Assembly: GCA_025716855.1 (NCBI GenBank)
Contig: JAIXMQ010000059.1
Span: 1-64,000, forward strand
DNA length: 64,000 bases
Direction: 5' to 3'
Source of the DNA: Pilaira anomala
Taxonomy: Eukaryota > Mucoromycota > Mucoromycetes > Mucorales > Mucoraceae
Positions within the stretch are counted from its first letter, which is position 1; each line of letters opens with the position of its first letter. Below, one piece after another: positions 1-11,499 of the stretch. Both the position numbers and the translations under genes were made by a program. The notes below the pieces were generated by a model. That model saw only the letters and a list, made by a program, of their open reading frames with translations, was not told the origin of the DNA and searched no databases.

Positions 1-1
1 A

Positions 2-1621
2 AATAAGCATGCAATGGATTGGATTATACAAGGTGCCACCGTTGATAATGAATCCTGTTGTCAGTACGTATTAGGTGTCTGTTATCATGATGGTGTGGGT
101 CTCTTAAAAGATGAAGTCAAAGCATTTTATTGGTATAAAGCAAGTGCAGATCAAGGAAATCCAAGAGGTCAAGGTATTTTAGGCTATTGTTATGGTGAAG
201 GCTTTGGAACTCAAAAAGATGAATTGGAAGCGATGCGCTGGTACCGATTAGCTGCCGCTCAAGGGGAAACGGTTGCGATTTACAATGTCGGTTATTGCTA
301 TGAGGACGGTATCGGAGTTGAAAAAAATTTGGTCGAGGCGGTGAAATGGTATCGTATCTCGGCTGAACAAGGAAATGCGTTTGCACAAAATAGTTTAGGG
401 TATTGCTTTGAAGATGGGATTGGTGTAAAGCAAGATTTTAAGTTAGCTACCTATTGGTATAAGAAATCTGCGCATCAAGGGTACCCATGGGCTGAATGTA
501 ATTTAGGTTACTGTTATCAAAACGGGATTGGACTCGAGAAAGATGATCAATTAGGTGCTTATTGGTATAAGAAGGCTGCTTTACAAGGACATGCAAGAGC
601 ACAACATAATTTAGGGTTTTGTTGTCAAAATGGCATTGGTGTGACAAAGAATGAAAAAGAAGCTGTCAGATGGTATAGAAGATCAGCTGAAAGAGAGAAT
701 ATATTTGCATATCATAGTTTAGGTTATTGTTATCAAAATGGGATTGGCGTGGATGTGAATGAACAAGAAGCTGTGTTTTGGTATTATTTATCTGCAGAAG
801 AACATCATGCACCAGCCCAATTGTCTCTTGGGTACTGTTATCGTAATGGGATTGGTGTACCTAAAAATGAACAAGAGGCGGTGAAATGGTTTCGTCAATC
901 AGCAGAACAAGGAAATGCTTTAGCTCAAAATAGTCTTGGGTTTTGTTATGAAGAAGGGTTAGGTGTCAAAAAAGATTGTACTAGAGCTGTTTACTGGTAT
1001 CACAAATCTGCACGTCAAAATAATCCATGGGCTCAAGTAATAAAAAAAAAAAAAAAAATGTGTATATTTTGTTTGTTTTTTTTATTTTTAAATACTTAAA
1101 ATTGTTATATAGTGTAACCTAGGTTTCTGCTATGCAAATGGTATTGGTGTAGAACAAGATAATTCAAAAGCTTGTCATTGGTATAAACAAGCTGCAACTC
1201 AAAATCATGCAAGAGCATTAGATAAATTAGGTCTTCATTTACAAAATGGGTTAGGCATTGAAAAAGATTTGAATGTTGCCTTTCAATTGTTCTCAAAAGC
1301 GGCAGAACAAGATCATGTAGCTGCACAATATCATTTAGCTAATTGTTATGAAAAGGGCTGGGGTGTTGCCATGGATCTTCGGCAAGCAACACATTGGTTC
1401 GAAAAGGCGGCAATGGGTAAAAAAAAAAAAAATATATATATATATACAGTGTTTTTATTCATTCTTCTTTATTTATAGCCGGGTGTCGTAGTTCTCATGA
1501 AAGATTAAGAAGATTGTTAGTAAGAGCTTGTTTAGTCTCACCTGGTTCTTTACCTGTGATGAGTGATGATGATTTAATGTGTTCTGGATTTATTTGTGGA
1601 CATAGTGCGCCGGCCGCATAA
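2..1621 (+). CDS. Sel1-repeat (SLR) protein, 5' end outside window
   Basis: Three exons: to 1036, 1113-1416 and 1479-1621. Introns at 1037-1112 and 1417-1478 are GT-AG and keep the repeat frame. The protein is almost entirely Sel1-like repeats of about 36 residues with the signature LGYCYxxGIGV and A.xWYxxAA; I count 12. The ATG at 14 is not a convincing start: the frame is open upstream to the window edge and the residues just before it (KHAMDWI) already read as the end of a repeat, so the true N-terminus lies outside. It ends in a non-repeat tail (about 45 residues) with no CAAX box, unlike Skt5/Chs4 chitin-synthase activators. Sel1 solenoids are protein-interaction scaffolds; the partner cannot be told from sequence. 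It converges on the gene at 1716. Confidence 0.9.
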
Positions 1622-1715
1622 TAATAATAATAATAAAAAAAAAAAGTGTGTGCGTGTGATCTATATATAGTATTTTATAAAATAAAAAAAATGTATTTAA
1701 GAGAAATTTTTTTAT

Positions 1716-2300
1716 TTAAATGATACGACGAGGAGTAGTTTGAATTGATTTTGTAAATAGAATGGCACTGATTGCCAAGATGACAGAATCTAAACCACCC
1801 ATATTACGTATCGTTTTATAACCCAACTTTTGGAATCGAACTAGTACATGAGTCAAGATTAAAATAATTGATTTATTTGCTTGTTGTGGTGTTCGTCCAC
1901 CTTTATTATGTTGAATATTTCTATTAAAGAAAAGTGTTGTTGGTAATAATGTACCTTGTTGTAAGTAATGGTTTAGAATGATTAATGTAGGTTCAATCAA
2001 ACTAGCTCTGGATCTCCATAACTTGTTTAAAATATTTAGTATGAGGAGTATATTATTGTTTTTTAATATGGTCTTGATCAAACTCTTGGCAATACAATAA
2101 ATTTGCCTCCTCACAAAATAAGCTTTTTCTTTCTTTTTTTCTTCTGCAATCATTGGAGGCTGCCAAGACTTGTTGTGGTTGCCTGCATGATATGTCTCTG
2201 GAAAATAAATTAAATGAGGAGGTGGTGGTGATGCAGGAGGTGCAAATATATCGTCTTCTTCTTTATAATTTATCGTTTTTTTTATATCAATTTTATTCAT
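1716..2300 (-). CDS. Unrecognised 194-aa protein
   Basis: The open frame runs further upstream, but that part is a translation of poly-T and poly-A tracts, so I start at the ATG at 2300. From there the protein opens MNKIDIKKTINYKEEDD, then a proline stretch (PPASPPPP), then a mainly helical body rich in Ile, Leu and Asn, with basic residues between hydrophobic stretches, and ends TPRRII. No introns are needed. I do not recognise the family; helix-rich spacing vaguely recalls a cyclin fold, but no diagnostic residue supports that. It is tail-to-tail with the Sel1 gene, 94 bp apart. Confidence 0.5.
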   Translation of the reverse strand: MNKIDIKKTINYKEEDDIFAPPASPPPPHLIYFPETYHAGNHNKSWQPPMIAEEKKKEKAYFVRRQIYCIAKSLIKTILKNNNILLILNILNKLWRSRASLIEPTLIILNHYLQQGTLLPTTLFFNRNIQHNKGGRTPQQANKSIILILTHVLVRFQKLGYKTIRNMGGLDSVILAISAILFTKSIQTTPRRII

Positions 2301-2804
2301 TATTAATTCAAAGAAAGAGAAAAAGAGAGAAGTGGGTTGATTTTTTTTTTTTTTTTTTTTTTTATTCACATGTGTATTTTCTATTGTCTCTCCTTTTCCA
2401 AATGCCCGGTAATTACACAATGTGTAACTCTCTCTATATTGAATTTTTTTTCGCAGTGGTTTTAAATGAATAGCCGTCAAAAGACACAACTCTTTTTTTT
2501 TTTTTTTTTTTTTAAATGTGTAATGCATTCTTAGGAACTGTATTATGAAGTGCATTATGGTTTATATACGCTTCTCTAATCTAACAATTTTATTATTATC
2601 CCTGACGATCATTATACAAATCAAGACATTTTGTAAAAGCTTGGTTCCTTTTTATATTTTTAAAACTGGCAGCACAAGTGACACAATATCTTTATCCTCG
2701 TCATTTCTTTGACTAACAGAACGACTGTAGTATTAGTTTAGTTGTAATTTTGGTAGTGAAAAGTGTCTGTTCTCTTGTAACCTAGATGCCGTTTTTATTG
2801 GATT

Positions 2805-2842
<38 letters not shown>

Positions 2843-5004
2843 GATGGTTTTATTAATTAGTTATTATAAAATTAGTGTCAAAGAGTGATAAGATTATCTT
2901 TGTTAATATTAAGTTCATCATGATTGAAGCTTCAGAAGAATATATACTTTTTACTTTTTTTTTTTTAAAAAAAAAATCTCTTCACTTGATCAAAAAAAGT
3001 TTTATATTCACTTTTACAACTTGCGTTATTATAATCACAGATTAAATCAGTTTTTATGGTGTAATTGAGTTCGACTGAAAAACAAAAAGGAGACGCACAC
3101 AAAAATTTTTTTTTTATCATTGCTTTTTTAAGATACTCCTTCAGGTTGATAAGATTCTTATTTAGATATTGTAAAGCATATATATGAAAGAGTGAGCAAA
3201 AGTTTTTTTGTGTATTTTTTTTTGTAAAGAAAAGTCGATATAAAATATAATTCATTTATTTAATCATACAAAAGTCTATGAAAAACTGATTTCTTATATC
3301 AGTACTCCCTACAGCCGAGACAATAGTATAGTTCCTGTCTTTTTTTCCAATGACATTCTGTCAGCCCTATATAGGATGAAGCGTGTGGTTCTTTTGAAAG
3401 AGTAAAGATATATAAACGCTTCAATTATATGGTCACAGCTTTAGCAATTGGGCGTTTTAACTATAGCTATACTCAGGCACTTTATGGAAACATTAGATTA
3501 TTAATAACAAAAGCAACCGATTACAAAGCAGGTAAATTGATCTTTATATAGTTATCCATAACAGCTATATTTTACGTATAGGTATTTCAATACAATTTAC
3601 TACTATTTTGATCTTTTTGAAAAAAAAAAATTATTGTCGTCTTTATTTTTATAAAAGTTGAGTAACTAACGTTTTTTTTTTTTTTTTTTTTTTTTTTTGC
3701 TTATAATGTAAACCATTAAACAATTAAAAATAGAAATTTTACTAAAAAAAAAAGTAAAAGCCTAACACTTTGTTGAAAGGAGAGCATTCTTTTTCTTTTT
3801 GCTATTTTTGCCAATTAATTTAGACAAATTTTTTCTATACAAACTTTTTAATTCCTGTAAAAAAGCAGATCACATAATATATAGCGTTTACGTAATCAAA
3901 GGCAATTTACCTTAATAATAAGCGATAAAAAAAAAATCAATAAGCGAAAATATAATTATTAATGCAAAATCTATAGCTCGCACTATGGCCCTTGCTGTAT
4001 TTAGTTCCCACCTATGTAGTAAGAGCCATAATGGGAGCAACGGTGGGAGAGCTATGATTGAATTTTACTGAATTTTTGAAACCGTTAACCCGCCAAAATT
4101 GATTTTTGAATGGCGCAAGTTCCAGGTGGTGTGGGCAATGAAAAAAAAAAAAAAAAAAGGGTCCAGCTATACGGACCTTAATAAATTCTGCAAAAATCTC
4201 TTCTGTTGTTCTGAATTAATACATTGAGTTTCAAACCCAACATCTAAGGCAAATGGTTGGGGATAGAGGCTTATAATGTTCAGATCCAGAGATGCAAATC
4301 CTTTTTAGAAAGTAAATCATCTTTTGCTTTATCATATATAGATTACAAAAATATAGAACTAGATTTTTCTTTTTTAAAAAAAAAAAGATGTATACATAAT
4401 ATGTATAAGCCATTCTTCTTTCTCTCTTACTTCATTGCATGTAAGTGTAACATGGACGTCACTAATGCACACATGAACTATTCACTTATAGAAAAGAAGA
4501 AGATAACCTTTTTCCATTCCCACGTTCATAGTTGATATGTGTGTGTGTCCATACGAACACAAACACAAATAGTCTAGACAAAATATCGAAAAATGCTTAT
4601 TTTTTTTTGGCGGCTATATAAATGATTTATAATAAAAAGAATCATAAGAAAAGGACCAAAGCTAAACAGGACATTATGACCTCATTCATATGAATGAGTA
4701 ATACGATGACCATGGTATAATTAAAAAAAAAAAGACATTGAATGAATTTGTTTCTATGGTAACTAGTTTATAGTAAAGAGATCAAAGGAAGGAGATGGAA
4801 ATAAAACGTGCGAAATTTAACTTTCGGGTTATTCTTTTGGCACTGTGCTTTCTCTCATTCAGCATACGGGAGAATACAATTCCCTTTTTTTTTTTAAAAA
4901 AGAATTTTTTTTTTAAACCTTAAAAGGCCTTTTTGAATTTCCCCACAAAAAAAAAAAAAAATTAGTGTTTTTTCTTTTGTTCCTCTCTTTCTTATAATAC
5001 AAAT
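2301..5004. other. Gene-poor AT-rich interval
   Basis: No gene I can support. It holds a TA microsatellite near 2812-2840, many T and A runs, and T(n)A(n) palindromes near 2953-2977 and 4887-4915. Short open frames here (for example 2965-3255 minus and 4257-4535 plus) have no domain, compositional bias or intron structure of a gene. The last 150 bp are the DIC1 upstream region. Confidence 0.6.
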
Positions 5005-6031
5005 ATGACTACAGTGAAAAGATCGCACCCTTTTTATTTTGGTGGAGCCGCTTCTTGTGTTGCAGCAGTTGTTGTTCACCCATTCGACTTGACAAAGGTT
5101 CGTCTTCAGAATACAAAAGGTAATGGTAAACAGGGCATGTTTGCAACCATGGTCAAGATTCGTAAGAATGAAGGTATACTCAAGTTATATAATGGGTTAT
5201 CTGCCTCCATGTTGAGACAAGCGACTTATTCTACGGTTCGTTTTGGTGTCTATGAAAAATTAAGAGATTATATCACATCTACTACACAAAAGAGTAAGAT
5301 AAGAAAAAAAAAAAAAAAAAAAGATGGATGATGATATAAAATGACTCATATATAATATTTTTTTATTTTTATTTTCTTTTTGTATAGAGGCTAATGTTGC
5401 AGAATTATTATTATGTTCTAGTATTGCAGGAGCTTTAGGAGGAGCATGTGGTAATCCAGGCGATGTGATTAATGTGCGTATGCAAAATGATGGACAATTA
5501 GCACCCGAACAACGTAGAAACTATAAACATGCGATTGATGGAATTGTACGTATTAGTCGGGAAGAAGGAGCCAGTGCATTATTTAGAGGTCTTGGTCCCA
5601 ATATCAATCGAGCTATTTTGATGACCTCGTCACAATGTGTTTCTTATGATTTATTTAAAAATTTCATCTTGGGTCATGAATTGATGAAGGATGGTATCAC
5701 ACTTCATTTAACTTCTAGTATATTGGCAGGTTTAGTTGCAACTACGGTCTGCAGTCCAGTAGATGTGATTAAAACTCGTATCATGTCTGCAAATACTTCA
5801 GATCATCGTATGTCTGCTACTCAGATCATGAAACAAATGTTTAAATCTGAAGGTATTCCTTCTTTCTTTAAGGGTTGGACACCTGCTTTTATTCGTTTGG
5901 GTCCTCAAACTATCATTACTTTTGTTGTATTGGAACAATTCAAGACTTGGCATAATATGATTTTGGATCGTCAGCAACCATTAAATACATCCACTACAAC
6001 AACTACCTCTACTCATGTAGTTAAAATCTAG
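5005..6031 (+). CDS. DIC1: Mitochondrial dicarboxylate carrier
   Basis: Two exons, 5005-5293 and 5388-6031, joined across a 94-nt GT-AG intron in phase 1, give 310 residues, close to yeast Dic1. The three mitochondrial-carrier signatures are present: HPFDLTKVRLQ, NPGDVINVRMQ and SPVDVIKTRIM, one per repeat, each starting an odd-numbered transmembrane helix. Family-specific stretches such as RRNYKHAIDG, the TTVCSP matrix loop and GLSASMLRQ match the Dic1 branch rather than oxoglutarate or uncoupling carriers. The expected role is exchange of malate or succinate for phosphate across the inner mitochondrial membrane. The Thr-rich tail is not conserved. Confidence 0.93.
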
Positions 6032-6072
6032 ACTCTTTTTTTTTATATCTTTTATTTAATATTATTATATCA

Positions 6073-6103
<31 letters not shown>

Positions 6104-6269
6104 AGCATTACACAATTACACAATCTTCATATATTAAAACTTTTTTTTTTTTTATAATAAGTTATTCTGCCCATGTTTTCCCGTTTTTTCCATTACATAT
6201 ATTAACATTCTTTTAAAACTCTGCCTTAAAAAAATTTCGATCTAATTAAAAAATTTTATTTTTATTTTT

Positions 6270-6523
6270 TTATCTTTGTTTTTGACCCGCCGTCCTTTTG
6301 TTCTCTTCAACCGGATTTGATCTCTTAAATTCTTCTAAAATACGTAATACACGTTTCGCCAACACATGAATATCATTTGTATCATTGGAATCGGTTTCTG
6401 TCTTTTCAGATGCGATACGAGTAATTGAGTCAAGTATTTCATTGGATTGGATAATCTTTGTAACAAGTTCTACATCTACTTATAAAAAAAAAAGGTTAAT
6501 AATCCAGTCTCTTATATCGCCGC

Positions 6524-6565
<42 letters not shown>

Positions 6566-8473
6566 ATATATATCCACTTTACTTGGTTCTTCTAAAAATT
6601 GCTCAATTGTCCAAACACCAATATGTTGAAATGCAACATCACTCTTTTCTGAAGTAAAAGTCGTAAGAAATTTCAAAATACCACCCTCAGGTTGACTCCA
6701 ATATTTTATAAAACAGGTATAATCCTTGATTTTCGAGCTCAGATTTCCAATAGCAGCAGCAGCGTTTCCTTGTACCTCAGGATTTGAGTTCAGTGTCATG
6801 GGGATCAATAAATCCAGGACACCCATAGATAACAAACGTGGTTTCAAGTCATCACTCAGGGCCAATACTGCAATTGCTGCTGTCATTTCTGTCTTCACGC
6901 TGGCTGGTACTTGATGAATTAAGTGTTTAATACGTTCTACAGCACCTGCTTCTACAATAGCTCGTTTGTTTCGTTCAGAACTCGCTGCCAAATTCCTTAA
7001 TGTAGATATTGCATGACATTGAATCTCTTCGTTATCATCATAAGATAAGAGTTCAATTAATGGGTTCACGAATCCTTGATCGATAATAGGTGATTCATTT
7101 GCGGGATGAATAGAGATATTACGAATACAGGCTACAGAGGATAAGATAAGTGGTAAAAAGGAAGATTTAAGTAACCTTAACAAAGGACCCAATCCTTTTG
7201 ACTGAACTATTTCAAGTTGATATTTCTCGTCAGAGGCCAGGTTACGAAGGGCTAATGCGGCTTGACATTGTACCTTGAGTGATTTGGTGTCCATGAGTTG
7301 AATCAGGTATTGGACAAGACGGGTGTCGGATTGAGCTAGTTTACGTCGGTTGCCGGCATCCACTGCAATGTTACTTAGTGCGGTTGTACAATAGTATTGA
7401 ACATCGGCGTCGTGTGAGCTGAGTAAACTGATTAAAATTGGAATTGCTCCTGCATTCACTAACTGCTGACGATTTTCCTCTGTAGTAAAAAAAAAAAATG
7501 TTAAAGTTTTTATGTATAAAGTATTAGTGATGGGTTAAACTTACGTGTATGAGTCATGTTGAGTAAGGCTCCTGTAGCGTTTCTTTGAACTCTTTGGTCC
7601 CTTGATTTTGCTAAATCAATAAGTAATCTGAGTGCATCCGAATTAGCAATACGAGACTTGTTTTCATCTATGTAGGAAGAGATGAGCAAAAAAAAAAAAA
7701 GCAAGTGAGTGAGTGGAGAAGATGATCTTACCATGTGTTGCCAGGTTGGTGATACAGCCCACAGCGTTACATTGAACTTCTACATTGGGAGATGCCATTT
7801 GTCGTATCAGTTGATCTAACCCACCCAATTGTACAATTAACAACTTATTTTCAGCTACAGATAGGTACAGAGAATGTTGTTAGAATTAAATGTTAAATGA
7901 AAAAAAAAAAAAGTATGTATGTGACTCTTTACTATTGACAGCTAAATTGCCAAGGGCTGCACTAGAAGCCCGTTGAACTTCTATATCATGCGATTGTAAC
8001 AAGAATAGAATTGGATTTAATGTATCTGGTCCAACTTGTCTTACGTCTAAGTTTTTTTTTTTTGAAAGGATATGTTGTAGTGAGTGAATAAAAGAGTGTA
8101 TGTTATATAATTTTTTTTACCTTTTTCTGTGATTTCTGCAAAAGCTAAAGCGGCTGATCTTTGTAAATCAACATTATCTGAAAATGCTAAAGTTGCCAGT
8201 GCACGTAAAGGTTGTCCGTCAAAGAAATTTGTATGGTTTCGATCTATGTAGAGATAAGTATAAGTAGTAGTAGAAGAAGAAGCATTTGCGTGTGTATTAC
8301 TTTCTAAATATTGCAATAGTTCAGTGATAGCTTCTCTCTCGTTTTCTTGTAATAAAGGTTCATACAATCCAGTTTTATTATCATTTTCTATAAGAAGTAT
8401 ATTTAGGAAAAAAAAAAGGTACGGGTGTAATGTTTTTTGTTTATTTACTTGAACAGCAACATATATTGCCCAT
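6270..8473 (-). CDS. VAC8: Armadillo-repeat vacuolar protein Vac8
   Basis: Eight exons (high to low): 8473-8449, 8387-8301, 8243-8121, 8046-7933, 7854-7732, 7667-7545, 7479-6583, 6475-6270. Every junction is GT-AG in phase 1, and the total is 1698 nt, 565 residues (yeast Vac8 578). The first exon is only 25 nt and encodes MGNICCCS: Gly2 for myristoylation and Cys5-7 for palmitoylation, as expected for a vacuole-membrane anchor. Armadillo repeats follow, with landmarks [42 protein letters not shown] and ECHAIS-type blocks. In yeast Vac8 binds Vac17, Nvj1 and Atg13 (vacuole inheritance, nucleus-vacuole junction, Cvt pathway). The last acceptor is ambiguous by 3 nt. A TC microsatellite lies in the last intron. 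Confidence 0.95.
6530..6563. repeat. (TC)n microsatellite in last VAC8 intron
   Basis: About 17 TC dinucleotides. On the coding strand it lies inside the final intron of VAC8 between donor (6582) and acceptor (6476), so it does not enter the protein. Confidence 0.9.
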
Positions 8474-8833
8474 TTTTTTTTTTAATATCGTTCTTGGTTG
8501 TTTAAAAGTAAAAATAAAAGCAAGAGAGTGAGAAAGATAAAGATTTTTTTTTTAAAAAAAAAGGAAAAGAAAAGAAACAAAAAAGGAGTTAAAAATCAAA
8601 ACAAACAGATTTTCAAGGAGTTGTGTGTGTGTGTGTGGGTGTATCGAGTGAGAAAGAGGAATTTACATGTAACAAAAGGAGAACTTTGTGTACCTGACCA
8701 CATTTAAATATTACATGTAAAAAAAGACTTAATATTTAATAATTCAAACAATGGAAATTTATTTAAATTATTTAAAAGAAAAAAAAAGGGAGCGAATGTT
8801 GTTGTATGACTTGGAAAAAGATATGCGACCAAT
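8474..8833. other. VAC8 upstream / RPS13 downstream spacer
   Basis: 360 bp between the VAC8 start and the RPS13 stop, both on the minus strand. It holds a T9A9 palindrome near 8541 and a GT microsatellite near 8622. The open frame 8498-8707 is lysine-rich low complexity and is not called. Confidence 0.6.
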
Positions 8834-9463
8834 TTAAGCAACCATAGCAGAAGCAGTAGCAGACTCACTATTAGATAGAAAAAGAATAGGTTAAGGTGAA
8901 CAGTTAGCTGAGCGTATTTATAAAGAATTATTAAAGTATAAAACTCTTATCACTCAAAGCTAATGTTCAATATAGGCAAAAAAAAATTGATTTTTTCCAA
9001 CACGCTATAAAATGGTTAGTAATTTAAACAAAAAAGGATACTATTTCCAGGTGGGAGGGAGTTGACCGGCAGTCTTGTAGTAACGAGCAAGACGATGGAT
9101 ACGAGATTCGATAAGAATTAAACGGTACTTAGAATCCTTATCCTTTCTGTTACGTTCCAAATGCTTACGGATGGAGACAGCCTTCTTGATAAGATGGTAA
9201 AGATCCTCAGGAACTTCAGGAGCAAGACCATTGGACTTGAGGATACGGAGAACCTTGTTACCGGTGATGGACTTAACTTGAGGAATACCATGAGAATCAC
9301 GAAGAATAACACCAATTTGAGCAGGGGATAAACCCTTCTTGGCGTTCTTACAGATCATGTCAACAACTTCTTCAGAAGTAGTCTTGACCCAAGCAGCAGG
9401 AGAGCGGCGATAGGGGAGAGCACTACCAGAGATACCCTTACCAGATGTATACATACGACCCAT
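8834..9463 (-). CDS. RPS13: 40S ribosomal protein S13 (uS15)
   Basis: Exon 1 is 9463-9042 and exon 2 is 8867-8834 (34 nt). Read without splicing, the frame stops early after LPPTWK. Joining across the 174-nt GT-AG intron (phase 2) restores the universally conserved tail [11 protein letters not shown] and gives exactly 151 residues, the usual eukaryotic S13 length. The N-terminal [19 protein letters not shown] and [14 protein letters not shown] blocks are diagnostic. The protein is a core component of the small ribosomal subunit near the central domain of 18S rRNA. The intron has an early branch-like ACTAAC followed by ATAG at 9005, but using it would make a 37-nt intron and lose the conserved tail. 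Confidence 0.96.
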
Positions 9464-10677
9464 TTTTGATAATTATTTTTTTTTTTGTGAAAAGAAAAAG
9501 AAAGAGCTGTATGGATTACTGTAATGTGAAAATTTTTTATTGTGTTCCTATGACGATACACAGTCACTCTTTGTTAAGCCACATTGATGTCAAAACCAAT
9601 TTGCTTTTTCTATTGTTTTACTTGTCTTTAACGTATTGAAGTCAAGTAACAACCAACTTCTTTTTTCCTCAATAAGCTGCTTTTAAAAAGTTAACTGTTT
9701 ACTTTTTTTGAAAAAAAAATAAACTTAATTTTATTGACAATTAAAAATAAATCTTTCGTGCACTCTCTAAAAATAAACAAATTTATGTCTTGTTTATAAA
9801 CTCAAATTACTACTGGGTGGTGGTGATACTATCAAAACGAAGATAAAGTATTGCTTCTAGATTACATGTGCACATTATTAAATATTAATTATAGTAAAAT
9901 GTGTCCTTCACTTTAGCTGACAAGTAATAATTTTCTACTTTGTACTGCATTTGTTAGTATGTAAATTCGAGAAAAAAAAAATACAAGTGTCTTGGCGAAT
10001 AATGTACAATAGCTCTAGTAAATATCCAATGACACCGATACTGTATCCGAGTTTGATATAAGCGTTGTTGATGATTGTAGCATGTCCCTTCGAAGTAAAT
10101 CTGATATAAAATACCAATATTTTATCATTGATTTCGAAATAGAACACGGTGAATAAAAAAAAACCTGACACCGATCTTAATTCCTGAAAAAAAACCTGAA
10201 AATGTAATTCAAAACCCTGAATCTCTGAATTTGCACTGGATTTGCATTGAATGTTTTACTTCATAATTTTTATTTGTAAATAAAACAAAAAAAAAAAAAA
10301 AAACCGAAAAAAAATGGTGCGCGAAAAAGGTGCGCGTAACTGATTACACTAACCCGGCTCTCAAAGACGTTTTAGATATGTACGTGCCATCCCTCTCATA
10401 GAATGTCTAGAAACTCTTATTGCAAGTTGATAAACATAATGAGAAGAACTGAACATTCGGATAGGGTCACAAAAGAGCAAAAAGAAAAGGCAGCGGCTCT
10501 AAGTGCAAAAGAAAAAGGATCTTTTTTTTTTGTTTATTCTATTTATTAATAAATATTAAGTACTTTTACTAAATTGAGCTATAAAAGAAGAGTACCAAAA
10601 AGTTTCTCAAAAAAAAAACTGTAAGTATAGAAATAACAAGAAAATATTTGACATCAATTGATATATATTTTATAGCT
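9464..10677. other. RPS13 upstream region and AT-rich spacer
   Basis: The first few hundred bases should hold the RPS13 promoter; no recognisable site was found. The minus-strand frame 9935-10171 looks like chance. A short GC-rich patch near 10317-10340 contains a GTGCGCG direct repeat. Confidence 0.5.
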
Positions 10678-11135
10678 TGTAGGTGAGGAGCAAGAAGATA
10701 TTTTTGTTTACTCCCCCCCTCGCACTATAAGTATCAATCTCCCCGACTATGGTACTTTCTTTTTGACCTCTACCGTTCATTCAACCACTTCTACTGTCCC
10801 CATTACACCTTCTCCTACAGGTTATGTCAATTCGATAAATTATTTTAATAAAATTAATCACAGAGACTTGAATCTGAAAAATGTCTTCAATGTCTGTCAA
10901 CTAGAGCTAAGAACGTTTGACAACACCTTCAGCATGTTGATTAATTTACTTGTAGTAACTGAGAAATCTGATAAATTCTCAAAAGAGTAGAAGAAAATGG
11001 CGTGCGCCCTTCAAATGAAGGCAAGTTGCCTACTGGTTTAAGTCCCTTGCAGTTTATAAAAAGGTACTGCAATGGTTTCAACTTGGTAAACTTCTGCAAA
11101 TGTTTCAGCTTTACAAACGATAAAGACTGCTGAAA
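10678..11135 (+). pseudogene. Coding-like decayed gene, family unknown
   Basis: After a plausible acceptor (TTTTATAG at about 10670-10677) a frame runs from LVGEEQEDIFVYSPPRT through STVHSTTSTVPITPSPTG to a stop at 10990. A second coding-like stretch in another frame follows at once (ENGVRPSNEGKLPTGLSPL, about 10994-11134). Amino-acid texture is protein-like in both. I find no start codon or full exon chain, so I read it as a broken gene or a fragment of one. No family is recognised. Confidence 0.35.
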
Positions 11136-11499
11136 AAAGTTTATCAATTTAATGGAAGAAATGAATTATTTTGCGACAAGAGATATCATAATCTGAAAGA
11201 GCTTACTAAAGCTCACTGAAAAAAAAAACATTCTTCTGAGTAAGATCTTAGTACATTACTTACATACTTATTGCTTAAGTCAAATAAGCTCAAAAACAGA
11301 TAATAATACAAAAGCATTTTAAACTGGAACAGAGAAAGTGTATATGAATAGAAAGAAAAGTCCCTTATTTTGTTTGAGCTTAATACGCACCTTGCACTTT
11401 TATGATTCAGCAATAATATTTTTATTTATATTAATGATATTGTATGATGAAGTTAATGAATTATTTGGATTATATATCAAACAAATGAATAAAAGAAAT

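Noticed and set aside
3961..4080. Inverted repeat around the GCCATAATGGGAGC segment
   Set aside because: The two halves do not match beyond short words, so no element was called.
8868..9041. Intronic box C/D snoRNA in RPS13 (as in vertebrates)
   Set aside because: A GTGATAA resembles a C box, but there is no CTGA D box and no closing stem.
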